From an uncultured Lachnospiraceae bacterium (GTDB lineage Bacteria > Bacillota > Clostridia > Lachnospirales > Lachnospiraceae): 64,000 nucleotides of DNA. Positions 36,406 to 46,522 of the stretch are shown piece by piece. Position 1 is the first letter of the stretch. Each line of letters begins with the position of its first letter. A program made the position numbers and the translations under genes. The notes beneath the pieces were generated by a model. It had not been told where the DNA came from, did not search any database, and saw only the letters and a list, made by a program, of their open reading frames with translations. The DNA lies in contig CACWLA010000015.1 in NCBI GenBank assembly GCA_902761665.1, positions 1 to 64,000 on the forward strand. Direction: 5' to 3'.

Positions 36406-37092
36406 ATGAACAGGCATATTGCGATCGACGGGCCTGCGGGCTCCGGCAAGAGCACTATCGCGAAGATCGTCGCGGCACGCCGCGGCCTCATTTACGTGGA
36501 TACCGGCGCGATGTACCGGGCAATGGCGATCCATTTCCTCAGGCTCGGCCTTTCGGCTGACGACGAAGAGGGCATTACGAAGGCCTGTGAGAGCGCGGAC
36601 GTCACGATCGATTATGTCGACGGACAGCAGCAGGTGATCCTCTGCGGCGAGAACGTCACCCCGTACCTCAGGCAGGAGGAGACCGGGAAAATGGCCTCCG
36701 CGAGTTCCGTCTACGCAGCGGTGCGGAACAAAATGACCGTCCTGCAGCAGAAGCTCGCGGCAGAGAAGACAGTGGTCATGGACGGCCGCGACATCGGCAC
36801 CGTAGTGCTGCCGGACGCTTTCCTGAAGGTCTACATGACGGCATCGGCCGACGTACGGGCGAAGCGCCGCTTTGACGAACTTGTCGCGAAGGGCGAGAAC
36901 CCCGATTTCGAGACCCTGAAAGCGGAGATCATTGAGAGAGATTACCGCGACAGCCACCGCGAGATCGCACCGCTCAGGCAGGCGGAGGACGCCTTCCTTC
37001 TGGACACTTCGGACATGAGCATCGACATGGTGGCGGGGTATCTCCTCGGCCTCTACGACGAGCGGAAGAATTTCTTTTTTCTCGGGGAATGA
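36406..37092 (+). CDS. cmk: Cytidylate kinase
   Basis: A 228-residue kinase that phosphorylates CMP and dCMP. The P-loop is IDGPAGSGKST, and VDTGAMYRAMA and VVMDGRDIGTVVLP are the CMP-binding and catalytic regions. The length is normal. The start follows AAGGAGGAATGAC. It leads directly into ispH. Confidence 0.96.
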   Translation: MNRHIAIDGPAGSGKSTIAKIVAARRGLIYVDTGAMYRAMAIHFLRLGLSADDEEGITKACESADVTIDYVDGQQQVILCGENVTPYLRQEETGKMASASSVYAAVRNKMTVLQQKLAAEKTVVMDGRDIGTVVLPDAFLKVYMTASADVRAKRRFDELVAKGENPDFETLKAEIIERDYRDSHREIAPLRQAEDAFLLDTSDMSIDMVAGYLLGLYDERKNFFFLGE

Positions 37093-37099
37093 GAAGGGC

Positions 37100-37960
37100 A
37101 TGGAAGAAGAGAATATTCGCGTGATCACCGCAGAGACCGCGGGCTTCTGCTTCGGCGTGGAGCGCGCGGTGGATCTGGTTTACGAACAGCTCGCCTCCGG
37201 AAAGAAGCCGCTCTACACCTACGGCCCCATCATCCACAACGAGACCGTGGTCGGGGAACTGGAAGAAAAGGGCGTGCGGATCCTGAACGGCTCCGCCGAT
37301 CTGGAGAAGGCTGAGCCCGGCACCGTCGTCATCCGCTCCCACGGAACGACGCGCGCAGAGCAGGAACGCATGGAGGCGCTCGGCTTTGCCGTTGCCGATG
37401 CGACCTGTCCCTTCGTGAAGAAGATCCACCGGCTGGTGCAGGAGGCAGAAGAGCAGGGAAAACGCGTGATCATCATCGGCGACCCGGCCCATCCGGAAGT
37501 GTGCGGCATCCGCGGATGGTGCCGCAGTGAGCCGCTGATTTTTGCCGAGGAGAACGATATTCCCCTCAATACCGCGGAAAATGAATATTTTGTCGTTTCT
37601 CAAACCACATTTAACCTGAAAAAATTCAAAAAAATCGTTGCAAAACTAAAAAAGAGCGGTTATTATATTTCTGTTGTGAATACAATTTGCAATGCTACAC
37701 AAAGACGCCAGTCGGAGGCGGAAGCGATCGCTTCTCAGGTCGACGCGATGATCGTCATCGGCGGGAGTCAAAGTTCAAACACCAGGAAGCTCTGCGAAAT
37801 CTGCAGGGCTAATTGTGCCAAGACCTATTACATCCAGTCAGCAGCTGACTTGGGCAATCTCGGTTTTACACCTGTACGTAGCGTGGGCATCACAGCAGGG
37901 GCTAGCACCCCAAAGAAAATCATTGAGGAGGTTCAATCTTATGTCAGAAATAAGCTTTGA
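37100..37960 (+). CDS. ispH: 4-hydroxy-3-methylbut-2-enyl diphosphate reductase
   Basis: A 286-residue IspH, the last step of the MEP isoprenoid path. The three iron-sulfur Cys are in AGFCFGVERAV, DATCPFV and NTICNAT, and SQSSNTRKL binds the diphosphate. The protein looks complete, but the DNA from about 37570 onward is AT-rich (about 25% GC in 37621-37680) with AAA, TTA and ACA codons, unlike the first half. Its end overlaps the rpsA start by 20 bases. Confidence 0.92.
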   Translation: MEEENIRVITAETAGFCFGVERAVDLVYEQLASGKKPLYTYGPIIHNETVVGELEEKGVRILNGSADLEKAEPGTVVIRSHGTTRAEQERMEALGFAVADATCPFVKKIHRLVQEAEEQGKRVIIIGDPAHPEVCGIRGWCRSEPLIFAEENDIPLNTAENEYFVVSQTTFNLKKFKKIVAKLKKSGYYISVVNTICNATQRRQSEAEAIASQVDAMIVIGGSQSSNTRKLCEICRANCAKTYYIQSAADLGNLGFTPVRSVGITAGASTPKKIIEEVQSYVRNKL

Positions 37961-39057
37961 ACAAATGCTGGAAGAAGAAGGTTCCCTGAACCAGATACGT
38001 ACGGGGGCCGTGGTAACGGGCACCGTTATCGGCGTTAAAGACAATGAGATCAACCTGAACATCGGCTAGCGACGAGATGAAGGTCAAAGTGCTGAAAGTC
38101 AACGACGGCGACGGCCAGGTGCTGCTGTCCTACAAGCGCCTTGCGCAGGACCGCGCACTGGAAGCGCTGAATGAAGCCTGCGAGAGCGGCGAAGTCCTTC
38201 ACGGAACGGTGGCGAATGCGACTACCGGCGGCCTGAGCGTGATGAAGGACGGCGTCCGCATCTTCATCCCGGCCAGCCTGGCCGGCGAGAACTTCGTCAA
38301 GGATCTGAGCAAGTTCGTCGGCGAAGACATCGAATTCAGACTGATCGAATGCAATCCCCGCAAGCGCCGTGTCATCGGCGACCGCAAGAGCGTCCTGAAG
38401 GAACGCCGTGAAGCGGCCGAGAACGCGCTGTTCGAAAGCATTCAGGAAGGCATGATTGTGAACGGTACGGTGAAGAACCTGACCGATTTCGGCGCCTTCA
38501 TCGATATCGGCGGTGCCGACGGACTGCTGCACATCTCCGAGATGAGCTGGGGCCGTCTGGAACACCCGAAGAAGGTCTTCAAGGTAGGCCAGGAAGTCGA
38601 ATGCTTCATCAAGTCCATCAAGGGCAAGAAGATCGGCCTGTCCATGAAGTTCCCGGATCAGAACCCGTGGCTGGACGCTGAAGAAAAATATGCCATCGGC
38701 AACGTCGTGACCGGCAAGGTCGCCCGCATGACCGATTTCGGTGCTTTCGTCGAGCTCGCGCCCGGCGTGGACGCTCTGCTGCATGTTTCCCAGATCGGCA
38801 AGGACCGCGTGAACAAGCCCAGCGACGTGCTGCAGCTCGGGCAGGAGATCGAAGCGAAGGTCGTTGAGTTCAACGGCGCCGACAAGAAGATCAGCATCTC
38901 CATCAAGGCTCTCGAGATGGACCGCCCCGCTGAAGAGAAGGCGACCATCGAAGTTCCCGAAGCCATCGCGGCTGCCGTAAAGGAAACGGAAGAAGCTGCT
39001 GCGGAGACCGCGGAAGAGGTCAAGGAAGCTGCCCCTGAGGCTGCTCCGGAAGCCTGA
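37941..39057 (+). pseudogene. rpsA: Ribosomal protein S1 gene, disrupted by an internal deletion and frameshift
   Basis: The gene starts normally at 37941 (MSEISFEQMLEEE, with GAGGAGG upstream) but hits TAG at 38067 just after the conserved LNIG of the first S1 repeat. The rest continues in another frame from about 38071 (DEMKVKVLKVNDGDGQVLLS) to 39057, with further S1 repeats (TDFGAFIDIGGADGLLHISE and TDFGAFVELAPGVDALLHVS) and a Glu/Ala-rich tail. By family comparison about 25-30 residues are missing at the junction. A 326-residue product from ATG 38077 is possible, but it has no ribosome site. A real mutation or an assembly error are both possible. Confidence 0.85.
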
Positions 39058-39077
39058 TCGCTTTTCCGAATTTGAGC

Positions 39078-39110
39078 CAGGGTCTGCTTCGCGCAGACCC
39101 TGACTTTTTT
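39078..39110 (+). terminator. Rho-independent terminator after rpsA
   Basis: A 10-bp perfect stem CAGGGTCTGC/GCAGACCCTG with a TTCGC loop is followed by AC and six Ts. Confidence 0.92.
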
Positions 39111-39121
39111 ATAAATTATCA

Positions 39122-39150
39122 TTGATTTTTACGCGCTTATCAGTTACAAT
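39122..39150 (+). promoter_or_regulatory. Promoter of the secreted-protein gene at 39181
   Basis: TTGATT (39122-39127) and TACAAT (39145-39150) are 17 bases apart, 30 bases upstream of the start. Confidence 0.7.
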
Positions 39151-39180
39151 ACATAGGATTATAGCCCAAGGAGGTTTTTC

Positions 39181-39909
39181 ATGAGACGAATACTCCGCAT
39201 CCTGCTGCCTTTGCTGGTGGTCGCGCTGGTGATAGTGGTTGCGCTGAGCAAGTGCAATCCGAATACCCCGATCGTCAGCAGCACTGATGTCAATGGGTCA
39301 ACTGGCGGGTCGAAGAATCCTTCCTCCGAAACGCAGACGGTACCGAAGTCAACGGCCGAGGCGGTCACCATCGACTTCAAGCCTACGGCAACCAGCATCT
39401 ACGTGGCACGCGACGGAAGCATCCGCACCGCGGAGATCACCGATTTCAGCAATGACGGTTACGACCAGGACCGTTACGATGCCGCGACGCTCCGTTCGTA
39501 CGTCACCGGCTGGGTCGACAATTACAACAGCGCCAAGGGCAAAGCCTCCGTCCGCATCGAAACGATCGATGTCACCGACGAAGTGGCGACCCTGATCTTA
39601 TACTATGACAGCCTGAATGCCTTCATCGATTTCCAGGGAGAGGATTTCGGCATTACTTCCCTCAGAGTGGGTACCGCGGAATTCGCTGCCCGCAACTTTG
39701 CCTTAAGCGGCCTTAAGGATACCGAAGGCAACACCGTGACGCCCATCGCCGCCCTCCAGGATGAGGACGTGACCGTGGTCGCCGTCAGCGGCACTTCCCT
39801 CATTTCCTTTGCCGGTGAGGTGAAATTCCTCTCCGGTTCCCTGACCCTTGTCGACGCCAATACGGTGCGGGTCAGCAGCAAATCCGACACCTTCATCATC
39901 TTCAAATAG
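39181..39909 (+). CDS. Membrane-anchored extracytoplasmic protein of unknown function
   Basis: A 242-residue protein. An N-terminal hydrophobic helix (about 5-23, basic MRRILR before it) serves as signal or anchor. The Cys after it (ALSKC) does not fit a lipobox because Lys sits at -1. A Ser/Thr-rich linker (about 30-60) leads to a domain of about 180 residues rich in predicted beta strands. It is not recognised. AAGGAGG lies upstream. Confidence 0.65.
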   Translation: MRRILRILLPLLVVALVIVVALSKCNPNTPIVSSTDVNGSTGGSKNPSSETQTVPKSTAEAVTIDFKPTATSIYVARDGSIRTAEITDFSNDGYDQDRYDAATLRSYVTGWVDNYNSAKGKASVRIETIDVTDEVATLILYYDSLNAFIDFQGEDFGITSLRVGTAEFAARNFALSGLKDTEGNTVTPIAALQDEDVTVVAVSGTSLISFAGEVKFLSGSLTLVDANTVRVSSKSDTFIIFK

Positions 39910-39930
39910 AGCATGCAGGCAGGGCCTGTA

Positions 39931-39970
39931 AATGCGGGGGCGGCTTGCCGTTCCCGCATTCCTCTTCTTA
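39931..39970 (+). terminator. Weak terminator-like hairpin
   Basis: AATGCGGG pairs with CCCGCATT around an inner CGGC/GCCG, followed by a C/T-rich tail with few consecutive Ts. Confidence 0.4.
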
Positions 39971-39997
39971 AAACAACCTGAAAAAGGAGCAGCAATT

Positions 39998-41392
39998 ATG
40001 GAAAAAACCATGGAAAAGATCGTCGCTCTCTGCAAGAACCGCGGGTTCATCTTCCCCGGATCGGAGATCTACGGCGGCCTCGCCAATACCTGGGACTACG
40101 GCCCGCTCGGCGTGGAACTGAAGAACAACGTCAAGAAGGCCTGGTGGCAGAAATTCGTGCAGGAAAACCCTTACAACGTCGGCCTTGACGCCGCGATCCT
40201 CATGAATCCCATGACCTGGAAGGCGAGCGGCCATCTGGCCGGATTCTCGGATCCGCTCATGGACTGCCGGCAGTGCCACGAACGCTTCCGCGCGGACAAG
40301 CTGATCGAAGACTGGTGCGGCGCGAACGGCTTCTCCCTGCCGAAGCCCATCGATGCCTTCTCCCAGGCGGAGATGAAAGCCTTCGTTGAGGATCACAACA
40401 TCCCCTGCCCGACCTGCGGGGGGCACGATTTCACCGATATCCGTCAGTTCAACCTGATGTTCAAGACTTTCCAGGGCGTCACCGAAGACACGAAGAACAC
40501 CATCTATCTGCGCCCTGAAACGGCGCAGGGCATCTTCACCAACTTCGTGAACGTCCAGCGTACGACCCGGAAGAAAGTGCCTTTCGGCATCGGCCAGATC
40601 GGCAAGTCCTTCCGCAACGAGATCACGCCCGGCAACTTCATTTTCCGCGTGCGCGAGTTCGAGCAGATGGAACTGGAATTCTTCTGCAAGCCCGGCACCG
40701 ACCTGGAATGGTTTGACTACTGGAGAAGCTTCTGCCATAACTGGCTGCTTTCCATCGGCCTGAAGGATGAAGAGATCCGCCTGCGCGACCACGATCCCGA
40801 GGAACTGGTATTCTACTCCAAGGCGACAACCGACTTCGAGTATCTGTTCCCCTTCGGCTGGGGCGAACTCTGGGGCGTTGCGGACCGTACCGATTACGAC
40901 CTGACGCAGCATGCGAACACCTCCGGACAGGATCTTTCCTACTTCGATCCCGAGACGAACGAACGCTACCTTCCGTACGTCATCGAGCCTTCGCTCGGCG
41001 TGGAACGCACGGTGCTCGCGCTCCTCTGCGGCGCCTACGACGAGGAGGTCCTCGACGAGGCGAAGGGCGACGTCCGCACGGTGCTTCATTTCGCACCGGC
41101 GATCGCGCCGGTCAAGATCGCGGTGCTGCCGCTTTCCAAGAAACTGGCGGAACCGGCGGAGAAGATCTACGGCGAACTGTCCCGCGATTTCGTCTGCGAT
41201 TTCGATGTCACCGGCAACATCGGCAAGCGCTACCGCAGGGAAGATGAGATCGGCACGCCTTACTGCGTGACCTACGATTTCGACTCTGAAGAAGACCATG
41301 CCGTGACCATCCGCGAACGCGATACGATGGCGCAGGTACGCGTCCCCGTTGCGGAACTCAGGACCTGGTTTGCCGACAAGTTCAGACTTTAA
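39998..41392 (+). CDS. glyQS: Glycyl-tRNA synthetase, single-chain dimeric type
   Basis: A 464-residue class II synthetase of the alpha-2 type (about 460 residues is usual). [20 protein letters not shown] starts the catalytic core, motif 2 is in [20 protein letters not shown], motif 3 is in [14 protein letters not shown], and a C-terminal anticodon-binding domain follows. CxxC-type zinc residues appear in CRQCH and CPTCGG. ATG at 39998 follows AAAGGAG. Confidence 0.96.
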   Translation: MEKTMEKIVALCKNRGFIFPGSEIYGGLANTWDYGPLGVELKNNVKKAWWQKFVQENPYNVGLDAAILMNPMTWKASGHLAGFSDPLMDCRQCHERFRADKLIEDWCGANGFSLPKPIDAFSQAEMKAFVEDHNIPCPTCGGHDFTDIRQFNLMFKTFQGVTEDTKNTIYLRPETAQGIFTNFVNVQRTTRKKVPFGIGQIGKSFRNEITPGNFIFRVREFEQMELEFFCKPGTDLEWFDYWRSFCHNWLLSIGLKDEEIRLRDHDPEELVFYSKATTDFEYLFPFGWGELWGVADRTDYDLTQHANTSGQDLSYFDPETNERYLPYVIEPSLGVERTVLALLCGAYDEEVLDEAKGDVRTVLHFAPAIAPVKIAVLPLSKKLAEPAEKIYGELSRDFVCDFDVTGNIGKRYRREDEIGTPYCVTYDFDSEEDHAVTIRERDTMAQVRVPVAELRTWFADKFRL

Positions 41393-41408
41393 CAGCAGCA
41401 AAAGAAGA

Positions 41409-41439
41409 AAAGATCCTTCGCTGCGCTCAGGATGACAGC
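41409..41439 (+). repeat. 31-bp interspersed repeat, copy 2
   Basis: Identical to 33427-33457. It lies between glyQS and the PcsB-like gene, and a short piece (GGATGACAG) recurs just downstream at 41452-41460, as if a tandem copy were starting here too. Confidence 0.85.
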
Positions 41440-41479
41440 GCAGTAAAACCGGATGACAGCAAAGAAAGGAGGGCCGGCC

Positions 41480-42886
41480 ATGCGGTCACGATACAAACCG
41501 ATTCGGATGCTTGCCGGGGTGCTGTGCCTCGTGATGCTGCTGTGTACGGTACTTCCCGCCGGCGCCGGGGCGGTATCCGACCTGGAAGAGGGGATCACCG
41601 AGCAGGAGAAGAAAGAGCAGGAAGCAAGAGCCGAAGCGGCATATTACAGAGGCCTTTACGAAGGGCTGCAGAAGGAACTTGCCGAGGCAAATGCCGGGAT
41701 CGAAGCCCTGTTTGACGAGATGCTGGAACTTGGCAGGCAGATCACGGAAGCCGAGGCGGAGGTCGAATATTACGCCGCCCTGCAGGAAGAGAACGAAAAG
41801 ACGCTTGCCGAACAGAAAGAAACGATGGCCAAGCGCATCCAGTACATGTACGAGCAGCAGACGAGTACGTTCTGGGAAGTGCTGACCGGCGCCCGTTCAC
41901 TTGCCGAAGTCATGAACAGTGCGGACTATATCCGCTCTCTGAGCGAATACGACAGCAAGATGATGGAAACCTACAGGGCGACCCTTGCCGAGACTGAGCG
42001 CCTGAAGGAAGAAAGCATCGCGAAAAAGGATGAGATCCTGGAACTTCGCGACGGCCTGACCGTCAAGCAGGCGGCCATGGCTGAGAAGGCACAGGACATC
42101 GTCGACAAGATGAACGACTTCCAGGCAAAGATCAGCGCGTCGGAAACGGCGGCGGAGAACTACGCGGCGCAGACGGCACAGAAGAAATACGAACTGGAAC
42201 AGCTGAAGCTGGCGATCCGCAAGGCAGCGGAGGAGGAAGCCCGCAGGAAAGCGGAAGAAGCCCGGAGGAAAGCCGAAGAGGAAGCCCGCAGGCAGGCGGA
42301 AGCCGCCGCAGCCGCAGCTGCGGCAAAGGCGGCGGAAGAAGCCCGGAAGAAAGCCGAAGAGGAAGCAGCTGCCGCTGCTGCAGCCGCTGCAGCCGCCGCA
42401 GCAGCGAACCAGGGGAGTGCCGGCAGCACGGCGAACCAGCCTTCCGATCTTCGCTGGGCGCTGAACGATACCCGCGGCGTCGGAAGCATCAATATCGATC
42501 CGAACGCGATGAATCCGACGGGACATACCAATCTGGAACTGCTGGCGTCCATCCTGGAATGCGAGTGCGGCAGCCAGCCCTACAACGCGCAGGTCGCGGT
42601 GGCGAACGTCATCTTCAACCGCATCCAGAGCCCGAAATGGCAGACCACGATGTATGACGTGATCATGGGCAGGGGGCAGTTCACTCCGGTCGACAACGGG
42701 ACCCTGGCCATTTCCCTGGCAAAAGGCGCAAGGCAGACCTGCGTGAACATCGCGAGAGACTGCTTCAACGGCGCGAGGGCTCTCGACAACCGCTGGATGT
42801 ATTTCTGCGATTTCAACGACTGGCGGAGAAATCCGAGGCACTATACCGAGTATCAGATCCTCGGCGCGCATATTTTCTATTACTGA
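41480..42886 (+). CDS. PcsB-like cell wall hydrolase: coiled coil plus SleB-type domain
   Basis: A 468-residue secreted protein. A signal peptide covers about residues 1-32, followed by a long coiled coil (about 35-235) like that of PcsB/CwlO-type proteins, which contact FtsX. An extreme Ala/Glu/Lys/Arg stretch with A-runs (about 240-315) joins it to a C-terminal SleB/cell-wall-hydrolase-2 domain (about 345-468: LLASILECECGSQPYNAQVA). The start at 41480 has AAAGGAGG upstream. It is a candidate partner for the FtsEX encoded at 8-10 kb. Confidence 0.85.
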   Translation: MRSRYKPIRMLAGVLCLVMLLCTVLPAGAGAVSDLEEGITEQEKKEQEARAEAAYYRGLYEGLQKELAEANAGIEALFDEMLELGRQITEAEAEVEYYAALQEENEKTLAEQKETMAKRIQYMYEQQTSTFWEVLTGARSLAEVMNSADYIRSLSEYDSKMMETYRATLAETERLKEESIAKKDEILELRDGLTVKQAAMAEKAQDIVDKMNDFQAKISASETAAENYAAQTAQKKYELEQLKLAIRKAAEEEARRKAEEARRKAEEEARRQAEAAAAAAAAKAAEEARKKAEEEAAAAAAAAAAAAAANQGSAGSTANQPSDLRWALNDTRGVGSINIDPNAMNPTGHTNLELLASILECECGSQPYNAQVAVANVIFNRIQSPKWQTTMYDVIMGRGQFTPVDNGTLAISLAKGARQTCVNIARDCFNGARALDNRWMYFCDFNDWRRNPRHYTEYQILGAHIFYY

Positions 42887-42900
42887 GAGGCAGACGGACC

Positions 42901-44279
<1,379 letters not shown>

Positions 44280-44295
<16 letters not shown>

Positions 44296-44708
44296 GAGAG
44301 ATCTTCGGGATCACGGCACCTGACCTGCGTCAGGTGCCTGTTCTTACCCTGGCATACGTGGGGGATTCGGCCTACGACCTGATCCTGCGGACGCTTTTCG
44401 CGGAGACCACGATGCTGCACGGCAAGCCGCTGCACGACCTGGTGCAGACTTACGTGACGGCGCGGAGCCAGGCCAGGATCGCCGACGGCCTGCAGGAGGA
44501 ACTGACGGAAGAGGAACTTGCTGTTTACCGCCGGGGGCGGAACGCGAAGCCGGAAACGGTATCGAAGCACGCCAGCCTTGCCGAGTATCATAAGGCGACG
44601 GGGCTGGAGGCACTGATCGGCTATCTGTATCTGGACGGGCGGACGGACCGCGCCGTCAGTCTCATCAGAAAGGGCATGGCTTATGCAGAACAAGAGACCG
44701 GGGAATGA
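44280..44708 (+). CDS. mrnC: Mini-ribonuclease 3
   Basis: A 142-residue RNase III catalytic domain without an RNA-binding domain, which matures the ends of 23S rRNA in Bacillota. The catalytic run is LAYVGDSAYDLILRT and RRGRNAKPETVSKHA follows. It sits between cysS and rlmB with overlaps on both sides (16 and 26 bases), the standard order. Confidence 0.94.
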
Positions 44709-45537
44709 CAGGGGACCGGCAGGGCGCGAAGGCGCGCCGCGCCGGGAGGAGAGCAGAAAGAAGCCGTTCCGCGGTGAGGAGCCGCGGGAGGAACGTGACG
44801 ATTCTTTTTCCCGCATTGAGGGGAGGAACGCCGTGCGGGAAGCGCTCCGGGCCGGAAAGACGGTGGAACGTCTGTACGTCCAGGATGGGTTGACAGATCC
44901 CGCAGCGGCGGCGATCGTCAGCGAAGCGCAGAAAAAAAACATCCAGGTCCGCTTCGTGAAAAAGGAGCGTCTGGATGAAATGTCGGAGACCGGTTCGCAT
45001 CAGGGCGTGATCGCGTCGGTATCGGCTTATGAATACGGTACGGTGGAGCAGATGCTGGCTGCTGCGGCGGAAAAAGGAGAGGATCCTTTCCTGATCCTTT
45101 TGGACGGCATCGAAGACCCGCATAATCTCGGGGCGATACTGCGGACGGCGAACCTTGCCAGTGCGCACGGCGTGATCATTCCGAAGGACAGGGCGGTCGG
45201 TCTTACGGCAATTGCGGCGAAGACCTCGGCCGGAGCCGTCAACTACACGCCGGTCGCGCGGGTGACGAACCTGAACCGGACGATCAGGGAACTGAAGGAA
45301 AAGGGACTGTGGTTCGTCTGCGCGGACATGGACGGGGAAGTGATGTACCGCCAGGATCTGAAGGGGCCGATCGGACTCGTGATCGGTAATGAAGGAAACG
45401 GTGTTTCGCGCCTCGTACGGGAAAGCTGCGACCTGGTGACGCGGATCCCCATGGCAGGCGACATCGATTCGCTCAATGCCTCCGTTGCCGCCGGCATCTT
45501 GGCCTTTGAGATCGTACGGCAAAGAAAATTTTCCTGA
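44683..45537 (+). CDS. rlmB: 23S rRNA (guanosine-2'-O-)-methyltransferase RlmB family
   Basis: A 284-residue SPOUT methyltransferase. A basic, disordered start (about 1-40, many Arg/Glu/Pro) precedes the substrate-binding domain (RIEGRNAVREAL) and the knotted SAM domain: DGIEDPHNLGAILRTA, IGLVIGNEGNGVS and SLNASVAAGILAFE. Family members methylate G2251 of 23S rRNA. It overlaps mrnC by 26 bases and ends at a terminator that lies inside the convergent araC gene. Confidence 0.92.
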   Translation: MQNKRPGNDRGPAGREGAPRREESRKKPFRGEEPREERDDSFSRIEGRNAVREALRAGKTVERLYVQDGLTDPAAAAIVSEAQKKNIQVRFVKKERLDEMSETGSHQGVIASVSAYEYGTVEQMLAAAAEKGEDPFLILLDGIEDPHNLGAILRTANLASAHGVIIPKDRAVGLTAIAAKTSAGAVNYTPVARVTNLNRTIRELKEKGLWFVCADMDGEVMYRQDLKGPIGLVIGNEGNGVSRLVRESCDLVTRIPMAGDIDSLNASVAAGILAFEIVRQRKFS

Positions 45538-45542
45538 ACATA

Positions 45543-46394
45543 CTACTCTAAGATGCCCTCCAGCTTTGCGGAGGGCTCTTTTTTTTCTGTCGGTGTCACC
45601 CCGAAGGTCTTGACGTAAGCCCGGGCGAAGGCAGAGTAGCTCCGGAAGCCGCAGGCGAAGCAGGCATCGGTCGCCCCCATGCCGCTGCGCAGCATTTCCC
45701 GTGCACTGAGAAGGCGCTTTTCCGACTGGTACTGGTGGATCGTCACGCCGACCTCCGCCTTGAAGCGCCGCATCATGTGGAACTTGCTGATGAAGAAGCG
45801 GTCTGCCAGATCGTCCACGGAAACGTCCTCGGAAAGGTGCTCGTCCACGTAGCGCAGGATCTGCAGCATCTTGTCGTCCTTCGGCACCGGCGGCAGGGCT
45901 TCGCGGTAGAGGGTGCGGCCGATGGAAATGAGGATCCGGATGAGGTCCTCCCGCGCCGCGGCGTCGCTCCCGAATTCAGCGGACTTCAGTTCGCGCTCAC
46001 AGGAGCGCGCCAGCCCGAAGAGGTCGGCCCCGGCGTTCGGCGACGGCCGGAGCACGTGACCCTCACGGCCGGAGAAGAGCCCCGCAAGATCCGTCCGCGG
46101 CGTGCCCGCCCGGTCCATGAATTCCTGCGAGATGAAGAAAATGATACGCTCGTAGACCCGGCCGGGCAGGAACTCCGTCTTGTGTGCGAAGCCCCGTCCC
46201 ACGAGCACCACGTCTCCCGGCCGGAGCTCGTAGCGGCGCCCCTGGATCGTGTAGCTGCCGTCCCCTTCGATCAGCATCATGATCTTGTAAAAATCGTGAT
46301 AGTGCAGCTCGGTGACGGCGCCCAGCGTATCTCTGTTGTGGAACAGGCGGAATTCTTCCTGGAGATATCCCCTGCTGACGGCATTTTCTTCCAT
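45543..46394 (-). CDS. AraC family transcriptional regulator
   Basis: A 283-residue regulator. The N-terminal cupin-like ligand domain (about 20-120: LHYHDFYKIMMLIEGDGSY and LRPGDVVLV) precedes two helix-turn-helix units (about 185-275: FFISKFHMMRRFKAEVG and GFRSYSAFARAYVKTFG). It is divergent from a dicarboxylate/amino-acid symporter, so it probably controls that gene with the transported compound as effector. An AAGGA site lies upstream of the start. Confidence 0.9.
   Translation of the reverse strand: MEENAVSRGYLQEEFRLFHNRDTLGAVTELHYHDFYKIMMLIEGDGSYTIQGRRYELRPGDVVLVGRGFAHKTEFLPGRVYERIIFFISQEFMDRAGTPRTDLAGLFSGREGHVLRPSPNAGADLFGLARSCERELKSAEFGSDAAAREDLIRILISIGRTLYREALPPVPKDDKMLQILRYVDEHLSEDVSVDDLADRFFISKFHMMRRFKAEVGVTIHQYQSEKRLLSAREMLRSGMGATDACFACGFRSYSAFARAYVKTFGVTPTEKKEPSAKLEGILE
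45555..45586 (+). terminator. Terminator of rlmB within the araC 3' end
   Basis: A 7-bp stem GCCCTCC/GGAGGGC is followed by TC and a T run on the plus strand. On the minus strand these bases encode the last residues of the AraC regulator. Confidence 0.8.
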
Positions 46395-46418
46395 CTTGCG
46401 GTCCTTCCTGCGCGCACA

Positions 46419-46446
46419 TTGCGCAAATACAGCAGTATTTGCGCAA
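46419..46446. promoter_or_regulatory. Perfect 12-bp inverted repeat between araC and the symporter gene
   Basis: TTGCGCAAATAC and GTATTTGCGCAA are separated by AGCA. It lies 24 bases upstream of the regulator start and directly after that gene's -10 box, so a bound protein would block araC and could influence the divergent symporter gene. Confidence 0.7.
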
Positions 46447-46476
46447 ATTTTAGCACGGAATGCATATATTTTGCAA
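46447..46476 (-). promoter_or_regulatory. Promoter of the AraC regulator gene
   Basis: On the minus strand TTGCAA (46476-46471) and TAAAAT (46452-46447) are 18 bases apart. Confidence 0.55.
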
Positions 46477-46522
46477 GCACAAATGCGTATACTGAGTAAA
46501 ACTGCAAAACAGGAGGCTCATC

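Noticed and set aside
38067..38080. Programmed frameshift or stop readthrough in rpsA
   Set aside because: No slippery heptamer or downstream pseudoknot is apparent, and the protein would still lack a conserved stretch of the first S1 repeat, so a deletion is the simpler explanation.
39181..39909. Lipoprotein
   Set aside because: The Cys after the hydrophobic segment is preceded by Lys (ALSKC), which does not fit a lipobox, so a signal anchor is more likely.
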